In this document: positions 14,940-24,569 of the stretch, one piece after another
Layout: each line of letters opens with the position of its first letter
How positions within the stretch are numbered: position 1 is the stretch's first letter
Source of the DNA: Erysipelotrichaceae bacterium
Lineage (GTDB): Bacteria; Bacillota_I; Bacilli_A; Erysipelotrichales; Erysipelotrichaceae
Reading direction: 5' to 3'
Assembly: GCA_024684175.1 (NCBI GenBank)
Contig: JAIKXJ010000032.1
Span: 1 to 26,072 of the forward strand
Length of the DNA stretch: 26,072 nt
Made by a program: the position numbers and the translations under genes
Notes under the pieces: model-generated
What the model was told of the DNA's origin: nothing
Seen by the model: only the letters and a program-made list of their open reading frames with translations
The model's database searches: none

Positions 14940-15754
14940 TGTCTAAAAAGTTAACACAAGCTGCTTTAAAGAAAGCATGTTCAAGACATAACTGGGCATT
15001 ACAGTGGTGCTGGAACTATGAAAAGATGCAGGCTGCAGGCTATGCATATGCAATGGTTCCTGTCGTAAAAGAATTATATGATGGCAATGAAGAACAGTGC
15101 AGACAGCTCGAAAGGCATATGCAGTTCTATAACACTCACCCGGGAGCTTCCGCTCTGATCTGCGGTGCAGGTGTTGCCCTTGAAGAAGGCGGACAGCCGG
15201 AAGTTCACGACAGCTTAAAGGTCGCTTTGATGGGTCCTTTAGCCGGTATCGGTGATACGATCCAGGCAGTCTTAGTTACTCCTCCGTTCAATATCATTGC
15301 TGCAGGTCTGGCTTCCGAAGGCAATGCGATCGGTGCGATCCTTGCTTCCACGCTTCCTGTATTGGCTCTGTTCATCTTAAGATGGCCGTTGTTCAACTAC
15401 GGTTACAAACAGGGTGCTAACGTTATCAACGATGTTGCAGGTGCCGGTATGATCGACAAGCTGCAGGTCGGTGCTAACATCTTAGGTGTCACCGTCATGG
15501 GCGGATTCGTTCCTTCAATGATCGGTGCTACTCTGCCGGTCAAATTAGGTAAGGATTTGACGATCGACGGTGCTACTGTTGAAGCTAAGACTTTACAGCA
15601 GGTCCTCGATGCGATCTTCCCGTACCTGGTACCTCTGGCATTGACATTCGGCTGCTACTATCTGATCAAGGTCAGAAAGATGTCTCCGTTGTCTGTCATC
15701 CTGATCCTCTTCGTCGTCGCATTCGTTCTGGGTGCTCTCGGCTGGATGGCTTAA
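14939..15754 (+). CDS. PTS mannose/fructose/sorbose family EIID
   Basis: A 271-residue ManZ-type protein, the second membrane component of mannose-family PTS permeases. NTHPGASALICGAGVALEE and LMGPLAGIGDTIQ are the classic EIID motifs, and several membrane helices fill the C-terminal part. AAGGGAGGT lies inside the end of the EIIC gene and the start codon shares a base with the EIIC stop. EIIC and EIID form the translocation complex, and EIIB at 15866 is the phosphoryl donor. Confidence 0.93.
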   Translation: MSKKLTQAALKKACSRHNWALQWCWNYEKMQAAGYAYAMVPVVKELYDGNEEQCRQLERHMQFYNTHPGASALICGAGVALEEGGQPEVHDSLKVALMGPLAGIGDTIQAVLVTPPFNIIAAGLASEGNAIGAILASTLPVLALFILRWPLFNYGYKQGANVINDVAGAGMIDKLQVGANILGVTVMGGFVPSMIGATLPVKLGKDLTIDGATVEAKTLQQVLDAIFPYLVPLALTFGCYYLIKVRKMSPLSVILILFVVAFVLGALGWMA

Positions 15755-15765
15755 TACCAAAACAG

Positions 15766-15808
15766 AAGGTCAAAGGCGCAGGTCGGAAAGATCTGCGCTT
15801 TCTTTTTG
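15766..15808 (+). terminator. Terminator between EIID and EIIB
   Basis: GCGCAGGTC/GATCTGCGC forms a 9-bp stem with one G-T pair and a short GGAAA-type loop, followed by TTTCTTTTT. It separates the EIIC-EIID genes from the EIIB gene, which has its own promoter. Confidence 0.75.
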
Positions 15809-15814
15809 CAAAAA

Positions 15815-15844
15815 TGTAAACGCTTTACTTCTCGGTGCTATAAT
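15815..15844 (+). promoter_or_regulatory. Promoter of the EIIB gene with cre-like site
   Basis: TATAAT (15839-15844) is a perfect -10. The -35 is weak (TGTAAA, 18-base spacing) and lies inside TGTAAACGCTTTAC (15815-15828), which matches 12 of 14 cre positions. Catabolite control is inferred. Confidence 0.65.
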
Positions 15845-15865
15845 GAGTAATGGAGGTATGATTTT

Positions 15866-16351
15866 ATGATCAAACATTTAAGAATAGACAACAGACTGAT
15901 CCACGGTCAGGTCGCCGTTACCTGGATGAACTCGATCGGTGCAGACAAGATCATCGTCTGCAACGACAAAGTCGCTGCCGACCCGATCCAGAAGATGGCT
16001 TTGCCGATGGCTGCCAGAGGAAATACCGTTTATGTATTCTCTGTCGCAGAGACCATCAAATATGCACAAGATCATCCGGATGAGACGATGTTCGTCATCT
16101 GCAAGTTCCCTTCCGATGCTTTGCAGGTCTTGGAGTCCGGTGTTGAAGTCAAGGAAGTCAATGTCGGTAATGCCGCTCCGATCCAGGGAACGAATTACAA
16201 GATGGTCACGAAATCCATCGCTGTCACGGAAGATGATGCGAAGTGCTACCGCAAGATCGCCGAAATGCGCGGCGGCGTGCTGACCAGCAGACTGACGACG
16301 ATGAACGAAACGGAAAACTTCTTGGACTTACTGTCGAAGAACGGATTGTAA
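15866..16351 (+). CDS. PTS mannose/fructose/sorbose family EIIB
   Basis: A 161-residue cytosolic EIIB of the mannose family. The phosphorylated histidine is His13 in IDNRLIHGQVAVTW. It would pass phosphate to the sugar carried by the EIIC-EIID pair upstream. GGAGGT lies 8 bases before the ATG. No mannose-type EIIA gene is in the window, so phosphate must come from an EIIA encoded elsewhere. It is flanked by terminators on both sides and is therefore probably transcribed alone. Confidence 0.93.
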   Translation: MIKHLRIDNRLIHGQVAVTWMNSIGADKIIVCNDKVAADPIQKMALPMAARGNTVYVFSVAETIKYAQDHPDETMFVICKFPSDALQVLESGVEVKEVNVGNAAPIQGTNYKMVTKSIAVTEDDAKCYRKIAEMRGGVLTSRLTTMNETENFLDLLSKNGL

Positions 16352-16361
16352 AAACAAGTTC

Positions 16362-16390
16362 GATGGCCGGATCTCCGGCCATCTTTTTTT
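16362..16390 (+). terminator. Strong intrinsic terminator after EIIB
   Basis: A perfect 9-bp GC-rich stem, GATGGCCGG/CCGGCCATC (16362-16370 and 16375-16383), with loop ATCT is followed by seven T. Confidence 0.92.
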
Positions 16391-16394
16391 GTGT

Positions 16395-16409
16395 TAGAAT
16401 CATAGTTGT
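16395..16409 (+). promoter_or_regulatory. Leaderless-type -10 element
   Basis: TAGAAT (16395-16400) ends 9 bases before the ATG at 16410, and no Shine-Dalgarno sequence intervenes. Transcription would start at or within a few bases of the start codon. Confidence 0.5.
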
Positions 16410-16934
16410 ATGAATGAGATCAAATACGTCGATGTCGCCGACTGCAAGAGCCAGGGGAACTTCGTCAAAGCAGTCTGTTTCAAACCGAAGAAGGCACCGG
16501 TCATCTGTCTGATTCTCGGTGCTGCGCTGATGATCCCCAACAATATTTATGTCCGTCTTCTGGGTGTCTTTTTCATCTTCATGTCGTTCCTGGTCCTCAA
16601 ACTGGTCAGAGATTTCAAAGTCATGGATATCTTTGACAAGGGCATCATGTTCTATGGCGATGAGGAAGCAAAGACCGCCTATTTCCTTCCGTTTGAAGAG
16701 ATGGAAAGCTGGATCGTCAAACACGAGAACGGTCATGATACGATCGAAGTCAAAACGAAGAACGGGGAGATGATCATCAAAGACAGTTTCGAGGCTGACA
16801 AAGCTTATAAGGCACTGTATGCCCTGGTCCGGGAAAAGGATGAGAAATACATACAGGCACTCAAGAACCGCGAACATGAACTGTCGATCCCGGATGCCTT
16901 CAACAACATCAAACGTTCCTTCCGTAAGAAATAA
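16410..16934 (+). CDS. Small membrane protein with PH-like cytosolic domain, function unknown
   Basis: A 174-residue protein. Residues 29-66 form a hydrophobic hairpin (two closely spaced membrane segments), flanked by a short N-terminal and a longer C-terminal soluble part. The pattern after the hairpin (FYGDEEAKTAYFLPFEEMESWIV) recalls bacterial PH/YcxB-type membrane proteins, in which a strand-rich domain follows two helices, but the likeness is weak. It has no visible ribosome binding site, and a -10-like hexamer lies immediately upstream. It sits between the EIIB gene and the 6-phospho-beta-glucosidase gene, with a terminator on each side. Confidence 0.75.
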   Translation: MNEIKYVDVADCKSQGNFVKAVCFKPKKAPVICLILGAALMIPNNIYVRLLGVFFIFMSFLVLKLVRDFKVMDIFDKGIMFYGDEEAKTAYFLPFEEMESWIVKHENGHDTIEVKTKNGEMIIKDSFEADKAYKALYALVREKDEKYIQALKNREHELSIPDAFNNIKRSFRKK

Positions 16935-16949
16935 GTCTTACGGTTTTTT
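16922..16949 (+). terminator. Terminator after the PH-like membrane protein gene
   Basis: The stem CCGTAAG/CTTACGG (16922-16928 and 16937-16943) is followed by TTTTTT. The stop codon of the gene lies in the loop. Confidence 0.85.
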
Positions 16950-17076
16950 ATTTCACGTAGATGACACGGTGAGATGATAAAATGAACTCAGGTCTATGAA
17001 AGCGGAAAAATGGCTTTGAATATGACAAGGCGTTTGACGGGATCATATATCTTATATGGAGAAGAAAAGGAGATAG

Positions 17077-18516
<1,440 letters not shown>

Positions 18517-18528
18517 AACGCTTACATG

Positions 18529-18568
18529 GAAGGGTTTGCGCAAAATAATGCACAGACCCTTCTTTTTT
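18529..18568 (+). terminator. Terminator after the 6-phospho-beta-glucosidase gene
   Basis: GAAGGGTTTG/CAGACCCTTC (18529-18538 and 18553-18562, one G-T pair) forms a 10-bp stem followed by six T. Confidence 0.88.
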
Positions 18569-18593
18569 ATGTTTTTCTTGAAGAAAAATGCGC

Positions 18594-18607
18594 TATGATT
18601 GTAGGGC
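18594..18607 (+). promoter_or_regulatory. Leaderless-type -10 element
   Basis: TATGAT (18594-18599) ends 8 bases before the ATG at 18608. The intervening bases TGTAGGGC do not give a usefully spaced Shine-Dalgarno sequence. Confidence 0.5.
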
Positions 18608-19774
18608 ATGAATCCTTTGGAGAAAAAGACGGTATTGTTGAATACCGTGTTCAATTTCGGTGCGACCCTGGTGTCGCAGTTCATCTCGGTCTACCTGTAC
18701 ATCTATACAGGTTCTTTGCCGCTGATGTGTCTATATATCATCGTGCGTATCGGACTGTTTCCGGTCTTTTTTGCCTTGGGCAATCATCTGTCCAAGAAAC
18801 ACTCCTTCACGCTGACTTATACATTGGGACTCATCTTCATCACTTTAGGCCTGGTCTTTTCTTTGTTTGCCGGACCTTTGTTTGAGATCGATCCCTTCTA
18901 TGTGCTGATCGTGGCAGCGATCATCGGTTCCGGTGAAGGTTTCTACTATTTTTCCGCCAATACCTGCAACCAGATCGTATCCGGCGTGGAGAGCCGGGCG
19001 GCCTTCTTATCTTACAACGGGGTCTTTTCCAACATCACGAGTTTACTGGCACCGATCTATTCCGGTTTTGTTTTGTCCCGTACGCCTTCGGAGATGGAAG
19101 GCTACCGTTTCATCTTGCTGACGATCATCGTCATCTTCACCTTCGTCATCTTCATGGCCTTGTCGGTCTCCGCCCGATCCAAAGATAAGGATGCCTCCTT
19201 GCTGAAGGCACTGTCTTTGAAAGACAAAGTCTGGCGGGATCATTGCATCGCGGTCTTCTTCTACGGATTGAGAGACGGCGTCGGACTCAATGTCATCGGT
19301 CTGCTGATCTATGAAGCGGCGGGGAACGGCGGTACATATTCAAAGTTGCAGACTTTGTTTTCCTTCATCATGATCTTTTCTTACTATCTTCTGAAGAAGG
19401 TGTTGAGAAAAGACCGCATCGGAGCGACGATGAGGATCGGTGTCTTGTTCAAGATCCTGTCGACGTATTCTCTGATCTTCGTGCCCAATACGGTCGGTGC
19501 GATCTTCTATGGCATCGGCAATGCGATGGCGGCGGCGTTCTATGACAACAGCTATTCTTATCTGTCGGCCAACATCATCGGCCGTTATGCCGACGAGATG
19601 ACGGTCAGGATCGTGGCGAAGGAGACGTATCTTTCTTTGGCACGCTGCACGTCGATGGCACTGGTGATCCTGGCGTATTTCCTTCTGCCGGAAGCGTACT
19701 ATCTGAAGATCTCGGTCACGCTCATCACCCTGGCGACGGTCGTGACGACGAAGATCTTACTGAAGTACAGATAA
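18608..19774 (+). CDS. MFS-type transporter
   Basis: A 388-residue polytopic membrane protein with about 11-12 hydrophobic segments in the major facilitator pattern. A charged central loop (SARSKDKDASLLKALSLKDK) separates the two halves, and ALGNHLSKKHSF between early helices resembles the conserved cytosolic loop. Substrate unknown. It is probably monocistronic, with a -10-like hexamer directly before the ATG and a converging operon downstream. Confidence 0.85.
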   Translation: MNPLEKKTVLLNTVFNFGATLVSQFISVYLYIYTGSLPLMCLYIIVRIGLFPVFFALGNHLSKKHSFTLTYTLGLIFITLGLVFSLFAGPLFEIDPFYVLIVAAIIGSGEGFYYFSANTCNQIVSGVESRAAFLSYNGVFSNITSLLAPIYSGFVLSRTPSEMEGYRFILLTIIVIFTFVIFMALSVSARSKDKDASLLKALSLKDKVWRDHCIAVFFYGLRDGVGLNVIGLLIYEAAGNGGTYSKLQTLFSFIMIFSYYLLKKVLRKDRIGATMRIGVLFKILSTYSLIFVPNTVGAIFYGIGNAMAAAFYDNSYSYLSANIIGRYADEMTVRIVAKETYLSLARCTSMALVILAYFLLPEAYYLKISVTLITLATVVTTKILLKYR

Positions 19775-19799
19775 AAAAAGAAGGAACGGTGGTTCCTTC
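19775..19799 (-). terminator. Terminator of the minus-strand ceramidase-like operon
   Basis: GAAGGAAC/GTTCCTTC (19780-19787 and 19792-19799) with loop GGTG is flanked on its left by seven A, which read as a T-run on the minus strand. The stop codon of the minus-strand gene overlaps the stem. Confidence 0.85.
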
Positions 19800-20964
19800 A
19801 GATGGTTTTAAGGGTCGAGATGATCCTTTTTTTCGTTTCTTTCGTCAAAGTATCGGTAAACATCTCGTAAGTGATGTATCGGAAACCGATCGGCAAGACG
19901 TAAGGGCCGTAGCCGTTGGAATAGGAGACCAGAAGCTGCCGGTCTTTGTCGAGACAGTCCATGTATTCCGAGAAGATCTCGTTCGGGAAGAAGATGAGCT
20001 TGACGGCAGACAGGTCCAGGGAAGCAATGAGAGCTTCTTCGATCGGCTGACCGAAGATCTGATTCTTTTTGTTTTCCAGTTTTGCCCGTTCGATCTGACC
20101 CAGGCGGATCGTCTCCAGTTCCCGCTTTGAAAGATCGGCACGGATCTGCGAGAGGTCGATCGGCGTGAACTCGTGATCGAAGCGGACTTTTTCTTCCTTA
20201 TACAGCAGTCTGAATTCTTCCTTCTTCGCATCCTGCTTCATGAGAGTATCGATGTCGGAAAGAAGATGCTCGCCCAGTTTCATCAGAGCCTCATAGTCCT
20301 GGCCGTCCCGGACAAACCTTGAGGAGATGTCGCCGGCCGCTCCCTGTAAGAAGGAGAAGTCTCTTTCCGGATAGGTCTCTTCCAGTCTGCGCAGGACATA
20401 GCCGGGGTATTCGGCGGAGAAGTAGGGGACGTTGGCCTCTAGGATCGTGGGATGGCAATTGTAATACAGCAGGTCGAAGAATTCGTTTCCTTTCTCAAAG
20501 AAGCGGATGAGGCCCAGGGTCTCGTTGTTTGTCTCGTATCCGGAGATCCTGGACTTGCCGACCGCCGTCGTATGCAGCTTCTGAAAGGAGATCTGCACAT
20601 CGCTCAGTTCTCTGAACTTGAGTTTGACGGTCTCTTTCTTCAGCAGATCGCAAAGGTAGTTCACATAGTCGGGATCTCTGACCGAATTGGCATAGTGGGT
20701 ATGGGTCGTCGAAGTGATGACCCGGATCTTTTCGTCTTTGAAATAGCCTTGGAAATAGTCCTGCAGTTCATTGCGGTGTTCCAGATCGAAGGCCAGCAGA
20801 TCCATCGAGAAATGGATGAGGAAGTGTTCTTCGTCTTTGAAGGAGAAAACGCGGGCATAGAGCGGATCGTGGTAGTCGAAGAGCTTTTCAGTCTGGCAGG
20901 AATGTCCGCACTGTGTCGTAGGAAAAGGAGACCGGATATCGATCTTCATGAATGCATATTGCAT
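19798..20964 (-). CDS. Neutral/alkaline ceramidase-like hydrolase (no signal peptide)
   Basis: A 388-residue protein with the order of motifs seen in the N-terminal domain of neutral ceramidases and related uncharacterised zinc hydrolases. YHDPLYAR is at residues 31-38, STTHTH (His88, His90) is followed by NCHPTI (His171), then FSAEYPGYVLRRLEE and FLQGAAGDIS (Asp212). Unlike secreted ceramidases it has no signal peptide and ends without the usual C-terminal Ig-like domain. It is therefore probably a cytosolic amidase or hydrolase for an unknown substrate. AGGAGGT lies 6 bases before the ATG, 11 bases after the HAD gene upstream, so it is the third gene of a HAD-HAD-hydrolase operon. Confidence 0.75.
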   Translation of the reverse strand: MQYAFMKIDIRSPFPTTQCGHSCQTEKLFDYHDPLYARVFSFKDEEHFLIHFSMDLLAFDLEHRNELQDYFQGYFKDEKIRVITSTTHTHYANSVRDPDYVNYLCDLLKKETVKLKFRELSDVQISFQKLHTTAVGKSRISGYETNNETLGLIRFFEKGNEFFDLLYYNCHPTILEANVPYFSAEYPGYVLRRLEETYPERDFSFLQGAAGDISSRFVRDGQDYEALMKLGEHLLSDIDTLMKQDAKKEEFRLLYKEEKVRFDHEFTPIDLSQIRADLSKRELETIRLGQIERAKLENKKNQIFGQPIEEALIASLDLSAVKLIFFPNEIFSEYMDCLDKDRQLLVSYSNGYGPYVLPIGFRYITYEMFTDTLTKETKKRIISTLKTI

Positions 20965-20975
20965 GGCTTGACCTC

Positions 20976-21749
20976 CTAGATCAGCTGATAGTGTTTCAAT
21001 GCGTTATAGAGGCCGTCTTCATCGATGTCGTCGGTGACATAGTCGGCCGCTTCTTTGGTGCTTGGTGCGGCATTGCCCATGGCGATGCCGATGGCGCAGT
21101 GTTTCAGCATCCCGATGTCGTTTTCGCCGTCGCCGATGCCCAAGGTCTCTTGTCTTGTGATGCCGAAGAGCTTGCAGACCTCGTCGATGCCGTTGGCCTT
21201 GGAGATGCCTTTGGGAACGATGTCCACCGCACCTAAGTGCCACCAGGTGATCTCGGCCAGGTCGGAAAGTCCGTAGATCGTTTTAACGTCTTCTTCGCTG
21301 TTGAAGAAGGCGGAAGCCATATAGACATCTTCTCCTTCGTATTCCTTGATGCGGGGGATCCCGGAGGAGACGGCATCCTGTACCTCATAGACCGTCTCGT
21401 TGACGTCGTTGAGGTAGATGTCGTCTTTGGTGACCATGTACATCGGGAAGCGTTTTTCTTTGAACAGGGAGATGACTTTTTCCTTGAGTTCGCCCTGAAT
21501 GGACTGTTCGTAGATCAGCTCGTCGTTTTCATCGAAGACCATCTGTCCGTTGGACAGGATGCGTCCGTCGAGCTTGAGACCGGTCAGATCGAAATCTTTA
21601 AATTCCGCCACTGCCCGGCCGGTGCACAAGAAGACCTTGATGCCGTTTTCTCTGAGCTTATTGACCGCTTCGTAGGCGGAAGCGGGGATGGAAATGCTGC
21701 GATGGGAAAAGAGCGTCCCGTCAAAATCGAGGAAGACCGCTTTGATCAT
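20976..21749 (-). CDS. Cof-type HAD phosphatase
   Basis: A 257-residue HAD IIB hydrolase. Motif I is FLDFDGTLFSH, motif II FLCTGRAV, and the C-terminal motif GIGDGENDIGMLKHC is followed by AIGIAMGNA. It probably dephosphorylates a small sugar phosphate in the cytosol. Its start overlaps the stop of the second HAD gene by 4 bases and its stop codon is part of the ribosome binding site region of the ceramidase-like gene, so the three genes are translated in tight succession. Confidence 0.9.
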   Translation of the reverse strand: MIKAVFLDFDGTLFSHRSISIPASAYEAVNKLRENGIKVFLCTGRAVAEFKDFDLTGLKLDGRILSNGQMVFDENDELIYEQSIQGELKEKVISLFKEKRFPMYMVTKDDIYLNDVNETVYEVQDAVSSGIPRIKEYEGEDVYMASAFFNSEEDVKTIYGLSDLAEITWWHLGAVDIVPKGISKANGIDEVCKLFGITRQETLGIGDGENDIGMLKHCAIGIAMGNAAPSTKEAADYVTDDIDEDGLYNALKHYQLI

Positions 21750-22555
21750 AAGACATACCTCCTCACGAACTTGGCAAAACCGTCGTCCGCGCAGCCTTCT
21801 TCGGTGATGTATTCGGCGATCTTCTTGGTGTTCTCGTTGCCGTCGGCCAGACAGACGCCGTGGCTGATCTTCAGCATCTCGTTGTCGTTGTCCGTATCGC
21901 CGAAAGAAAGGACATCATCCAGAGAAATGCCGTGAAGAGCGCAGTATTGTTTTAATGCATAGCCTTTGTTGGAATCTTTATGGGAGAATTCCAGAAGGTC
22001 TTTCTGTGTATTGAAGCCGATGTAGGGCTTGTCTTTGAGCAGCTTAAGTTTTTCGTGGATCGCTTCATCGTATTTCAGGTCATAGCGGAACATGATGCCG
22101 CAGTTGTCCTGGCTGTAGAAGACCGAGAGGTCATCGGTGACTTCGTATTTCCGGCGGTTCTTGTAGGCGGAATACCAGGCACGGTCGGTATCGTTGGAAG
22201 CGATGTAGCGGCCGGGCAGATACATGTGGATGTTGGCATTGAATTCGGCCATGAATTCAATGATCTCTTTGATCCATTCTTTTTTCAGTTTGTTGAACTC
22301 GTAGTGTTCGCCATTGCTGAAGTCGATGAGCTGGCAGCCGTTCCAGCCGATGATGAAATCGAACTGCCGGTGAGCGTTCCAGATCTTATATTTGTCAGTC
22401 AGGTCATCTGCCGGCCGTCCGCTGGCCAGTCCGAAAAGGACGCCTTGATCCTGGATCGCTTTGATCGTATCCAGGGTCATGACGGAAGGATTGACGGCGG
22501 TCTTGGCGAGCGTGCCGTCGATGTCGGCGGCGATGACTTTGATGTTGTCGAACAT
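21746..22555 (-). CDS. Cof-type HAD phosphatase
   Basis: A 269-residue HAD IIB hydrolase and the first gene of the minus-strand operon. Motif I is AADIDGTLAKT, motif II GLASGRP, and motif IV SFGDTDNDNEMLKISHGVC. The central cap differs clearly from the gene at 20976, so the two are not a recent duplication. No Shine-Dalgarno sequence is visible; TATAAT on the minus strand ends 8 bases before the ATG. Confidence 0.9.
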   Translation of the reverse strand: MFDNIKVIAADIDGTLAKTAVNPSVMTLDTIKAIQDQGVLFGLASGRPADDLTDKYKIWNAHRQFDFIIGWNGCQLIDFSNGEHYEFNKLKKEWIKEIIEFMAEFNANIHMYLPGRYIASNDTDRAWYSAYKNRRKYEVTDDLSVFYSQDNCGIMFRYDLKYDEAIHEKLKLLKDKPYIGFNTQKDLLEFSHKDSNKGYALKQYCALHGISLDDVLSFGDTDNDNEMLKISHGVCLADGNENTKKIAEYITEEGCADDGFAKFVRRYVL

Positions 22556-22603
22556 ACGTCATCATTATAGCATCGAGTCTTCTTTTCCATGTACAATGGA
22601 GGT
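22556..22603. promoter_or_regulatory. Compact divergent promoter region, leaderless on both sides
   Basis: Only 48 bases separate the divergent HAD and oxidoreductase starts. On the minus strand TATAAT (22564-22569) ends 8 bases before the HAD ATG. On the plus strand TACAAT (22592-22597) ends 6 bases before the ATG at 22604, with GGAGGT in between, too close to the start to act as a normal ribosome site. No good -35 is visible for either. Confidence 0.5.
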
Positions 22604-23581
22604 ATGAATAAGATCAATATCGGTATCATCGGCTCAGGATTCATCGTTCCTGTTTTCATCGGCGCCGGCAAGCAGTTCGATGTCTTTCATCTGAAAGCGA
22701 TCTGGGGAAGACATGAGGAAAAACTCTTGAATTTCAAGGAAGAAGTCGATTATTACACGACGGATCTGGAAAAGATCATGAGCGATGAAGACATCGATGT
22801 CATCTATGTGGCATTGCCCAACAAGTTACATTACGAATATGCCCTGAAGGCTCTTGAACATGACAAGCACGTCATCATGGAAAAGCCGTTCACCGTTTAT
22901 CATAGTGAGGCAAGAAAGCTCATCGCTCTGGCGAAGAAGAAAGGCAAGATCATCTTCGAAGCCATACCTTCCGGCTATTCCGTGCCGTATCGGGAAGCCC
23001 GGGAACATCTCTCCGAGCTCGGCGAGATCCGTCTTATCGTCTGCAACTTCTCGCAATATTCAAGACGCTATGACAAGTTCAAGAGCGGCATCGTCCTTCC
23101 GGCCTTCGATAAGAAGCTGGCCGGCGGCGCTTTGATGGATCTCGGTGTCTACAACGTCCGTTTCGTGATCTCCGCCTTCGGCATGCCTAAAAATGTCGAA
23201 TACCGCCCCAACAAGATCAAAGGCGTGGACACTTCCGGTGTCCTGATCCTGGACTACGGGAAGTTCAAGGCGGTCTGCATCGCGGCGAAGGACTGTAAGG
23301 CGGAGTCCTACGGTCTCATACAGGGGGATCAAGGTTACCTGCGCTGCAACACGACGACCAGCCGGGCGGCCGATCTGACTTTGCGTTTCAACGACGGTAG
23401 GGAACTCAGATTCACCCAGCAAGAACAGGGGGAATTCGCTTCCTGGAGCTATCAATTACAGGAATTCATTGAGATCTATGAACACATGGATCTTGAAAAA
23501 GCATGGGAATACAACGAACTGACGCTGATCGAGACCAAGGTCATCGAGAAGGCTTTGAAGTCGGCGGGTCTGAATTATTAG
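22604..23581 (+). CDS. Gfo/Idh/MocA family oxidoreductase, copy 1
   Basis: A 325-residue NAD(P)-dependent sugar or polyol dehydrogenase of the Gfo/Idh/MocA family. The Rossmann motif GIIGSGFI opens the protein, MEKPF carries the conserved lysine (Lys94), and AGGALMDLGVYN supplies the conserved Asp and substrate-site residues. An ATG at 22589 is also in frame, but the internal MNKINIGIIG aligns with the paralogue's start and lies next to GGAGGT. It is followed by a paralogue 10 bases downstream. The substrate is unknown. Confidence 0.9.
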   Translation: MNKINIGIIGSGFIVPVFIGAGKQFDVFHLKAIWGRHEEKLLNFKEEVDYYTTDLEKIMSDEDIDVIYVALPNKLHYEYALKALEHDKHVIMEKPFTVYHSEARKLIALAKKKGKIIFEAIPSGYSVPYREAREHLSELGEIRLIVCNFSQYSRRYDKFKSGIVLPAFDKKLAGGALMDLGVYNVRFVISAFGMPKNVEYRPNKIKGVDTSGVLILDYGKFKAVCIAAKDCKAESYGLIQGDQGYLRCNTTTSRAADLTLRFNDGRELRFTQQEQGEFASWSYQLQEFIEIYEHMDLEKAWEYNELTLIETKVIEKALKSAGLNY

Positions 23582-23591
23582 GAGGGAAACT

Positions 23592-24569
23592 ATGATCAAT
23601 GTAGGCATCATCGGTGCAGGCGGCATTGTTCCGTTTTTCATCGAGACGACAAAGAAAGTCAAGGGGTATAAATATGTCGGCATCGCTTCGCGAAGCGAGG
23701 AAAAAGTCAAAGCCGTCAAAGAAAAGTACGGAATCTCGTATTACACGACGGACAACGATGTCGTTCTGAGCGATCCGAAGATCGACGTCATCTATGTGGC
23801 CGTGCCCAATTCCCTGCATTACGAGATCGGTAAGAAGGCTTTGGAAAACGGCAAACATGTCATCATGGAGAAACCGTTCTGTGCGAATTACCGGGAGGCG
23901 AAAAAGCTGATCGACCTGGCGCAAGAGAAGGGGCTCATCATCTTTGATGCGGTGACGATGTTGCATATGCCCAACTACGCCAAGATCAAAGATCTGATCA
24001 AAGAAGTCGGGGATCTGAAGATGGTCGACATCAATTTCTCGCAATATTCATCCCGTTACGACAAGTTCAAGAAGGGGATCATCCTGCCGGCTCTGGACCG
24101 TAAGATGGCCGGCGGCGCTTTGATGGACTTAGGCATCTACAACATCAATTTCACCCTCGGACTCTTCGGCATGCCGAAAAAGACCGAATACTATGCCAAC
24201 AAAAAGAAGGGCATCGATACTTCCGGCGTCCTGATCCTGGACTACGGGAATTTCAAGGTCAATGCGGTCTGCGCCAAGGACTGCAAGGCACCGCTTCTGG
24301 TCTGCATACAGGGAGACAAGGGTTTCATACGCAGCAATGACGCATCGAGCGTCTTGAAGAAAGTGGAGCTGGTCGACAATGCCGGCAAAGTCAGGGAGTT
24401 TGCCTTGAACAAGTATCCGGAGACACCGCATTACGATGAATATGTGATGTTCAAGAAACTGTTCAATAAAAAAGACCTGGAAACGGCAAGGAAGTTCAAT
24501 GAACTGACGCTGATGACCATGAAAGTGCTTGATAAGGCACTCAAGAGTGCACAGATCGATTTCAAGTAA
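23592..24569 (+). CDS. Gfo/Idh/MocA family oxidoreductase, copy 2
   Basis: A 325-residue paralogue of the preceding protein. GIIGAGGIV, MEKPF and AGGALMDLGIYN are conserved, and NFSQYSSRYDKFKKGIILPA and GIDTSGVLILDYGNFK match copy 1 closely. GGAGGG, overlapping the stop codon region of copy 1, precedes the ATG. The pair probably arose by tandem duplication and may act on two related sugars, as a heteromer, or in opposite directions of an oxidation-reduction step. These options are inference. Confidence 0.92.
   Translation: MINVGIIGAGGIVPFFIETTKKVKGYKYVGIASRSEEKVKAVKEKYGISYYTTDNDVVLSDPKIDVIYVAVPNSLHYEIGKKALENGKHVIMEKPFCANYREAKKLIDLAQEKGLIIFDAVTMLHMPNYAKIKDLIKEVGDLKMVDINFSQYSSRYDKFKKGIILPALDRKMAGGALMDLGIYNINFTLGLFGMPKKTEYYANKKKGIDTSGVLILDYGNFKVNAVCAKDCKAPLLVCIQGDKGFIRSNDASSVLKKVELVDNAGKVREFALNKYPETPHYDEYVMFKKLFNKKDLETARKFNELTLMTMKVLDKALKSAQIDFK

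Noticed and set aside
23688..23699. A 12-base palindrome GCTTCGCGAAGC
   Set aside because: It lies inside the second oxidoreductase gene, is single-copy and is explained by ordinary codons.
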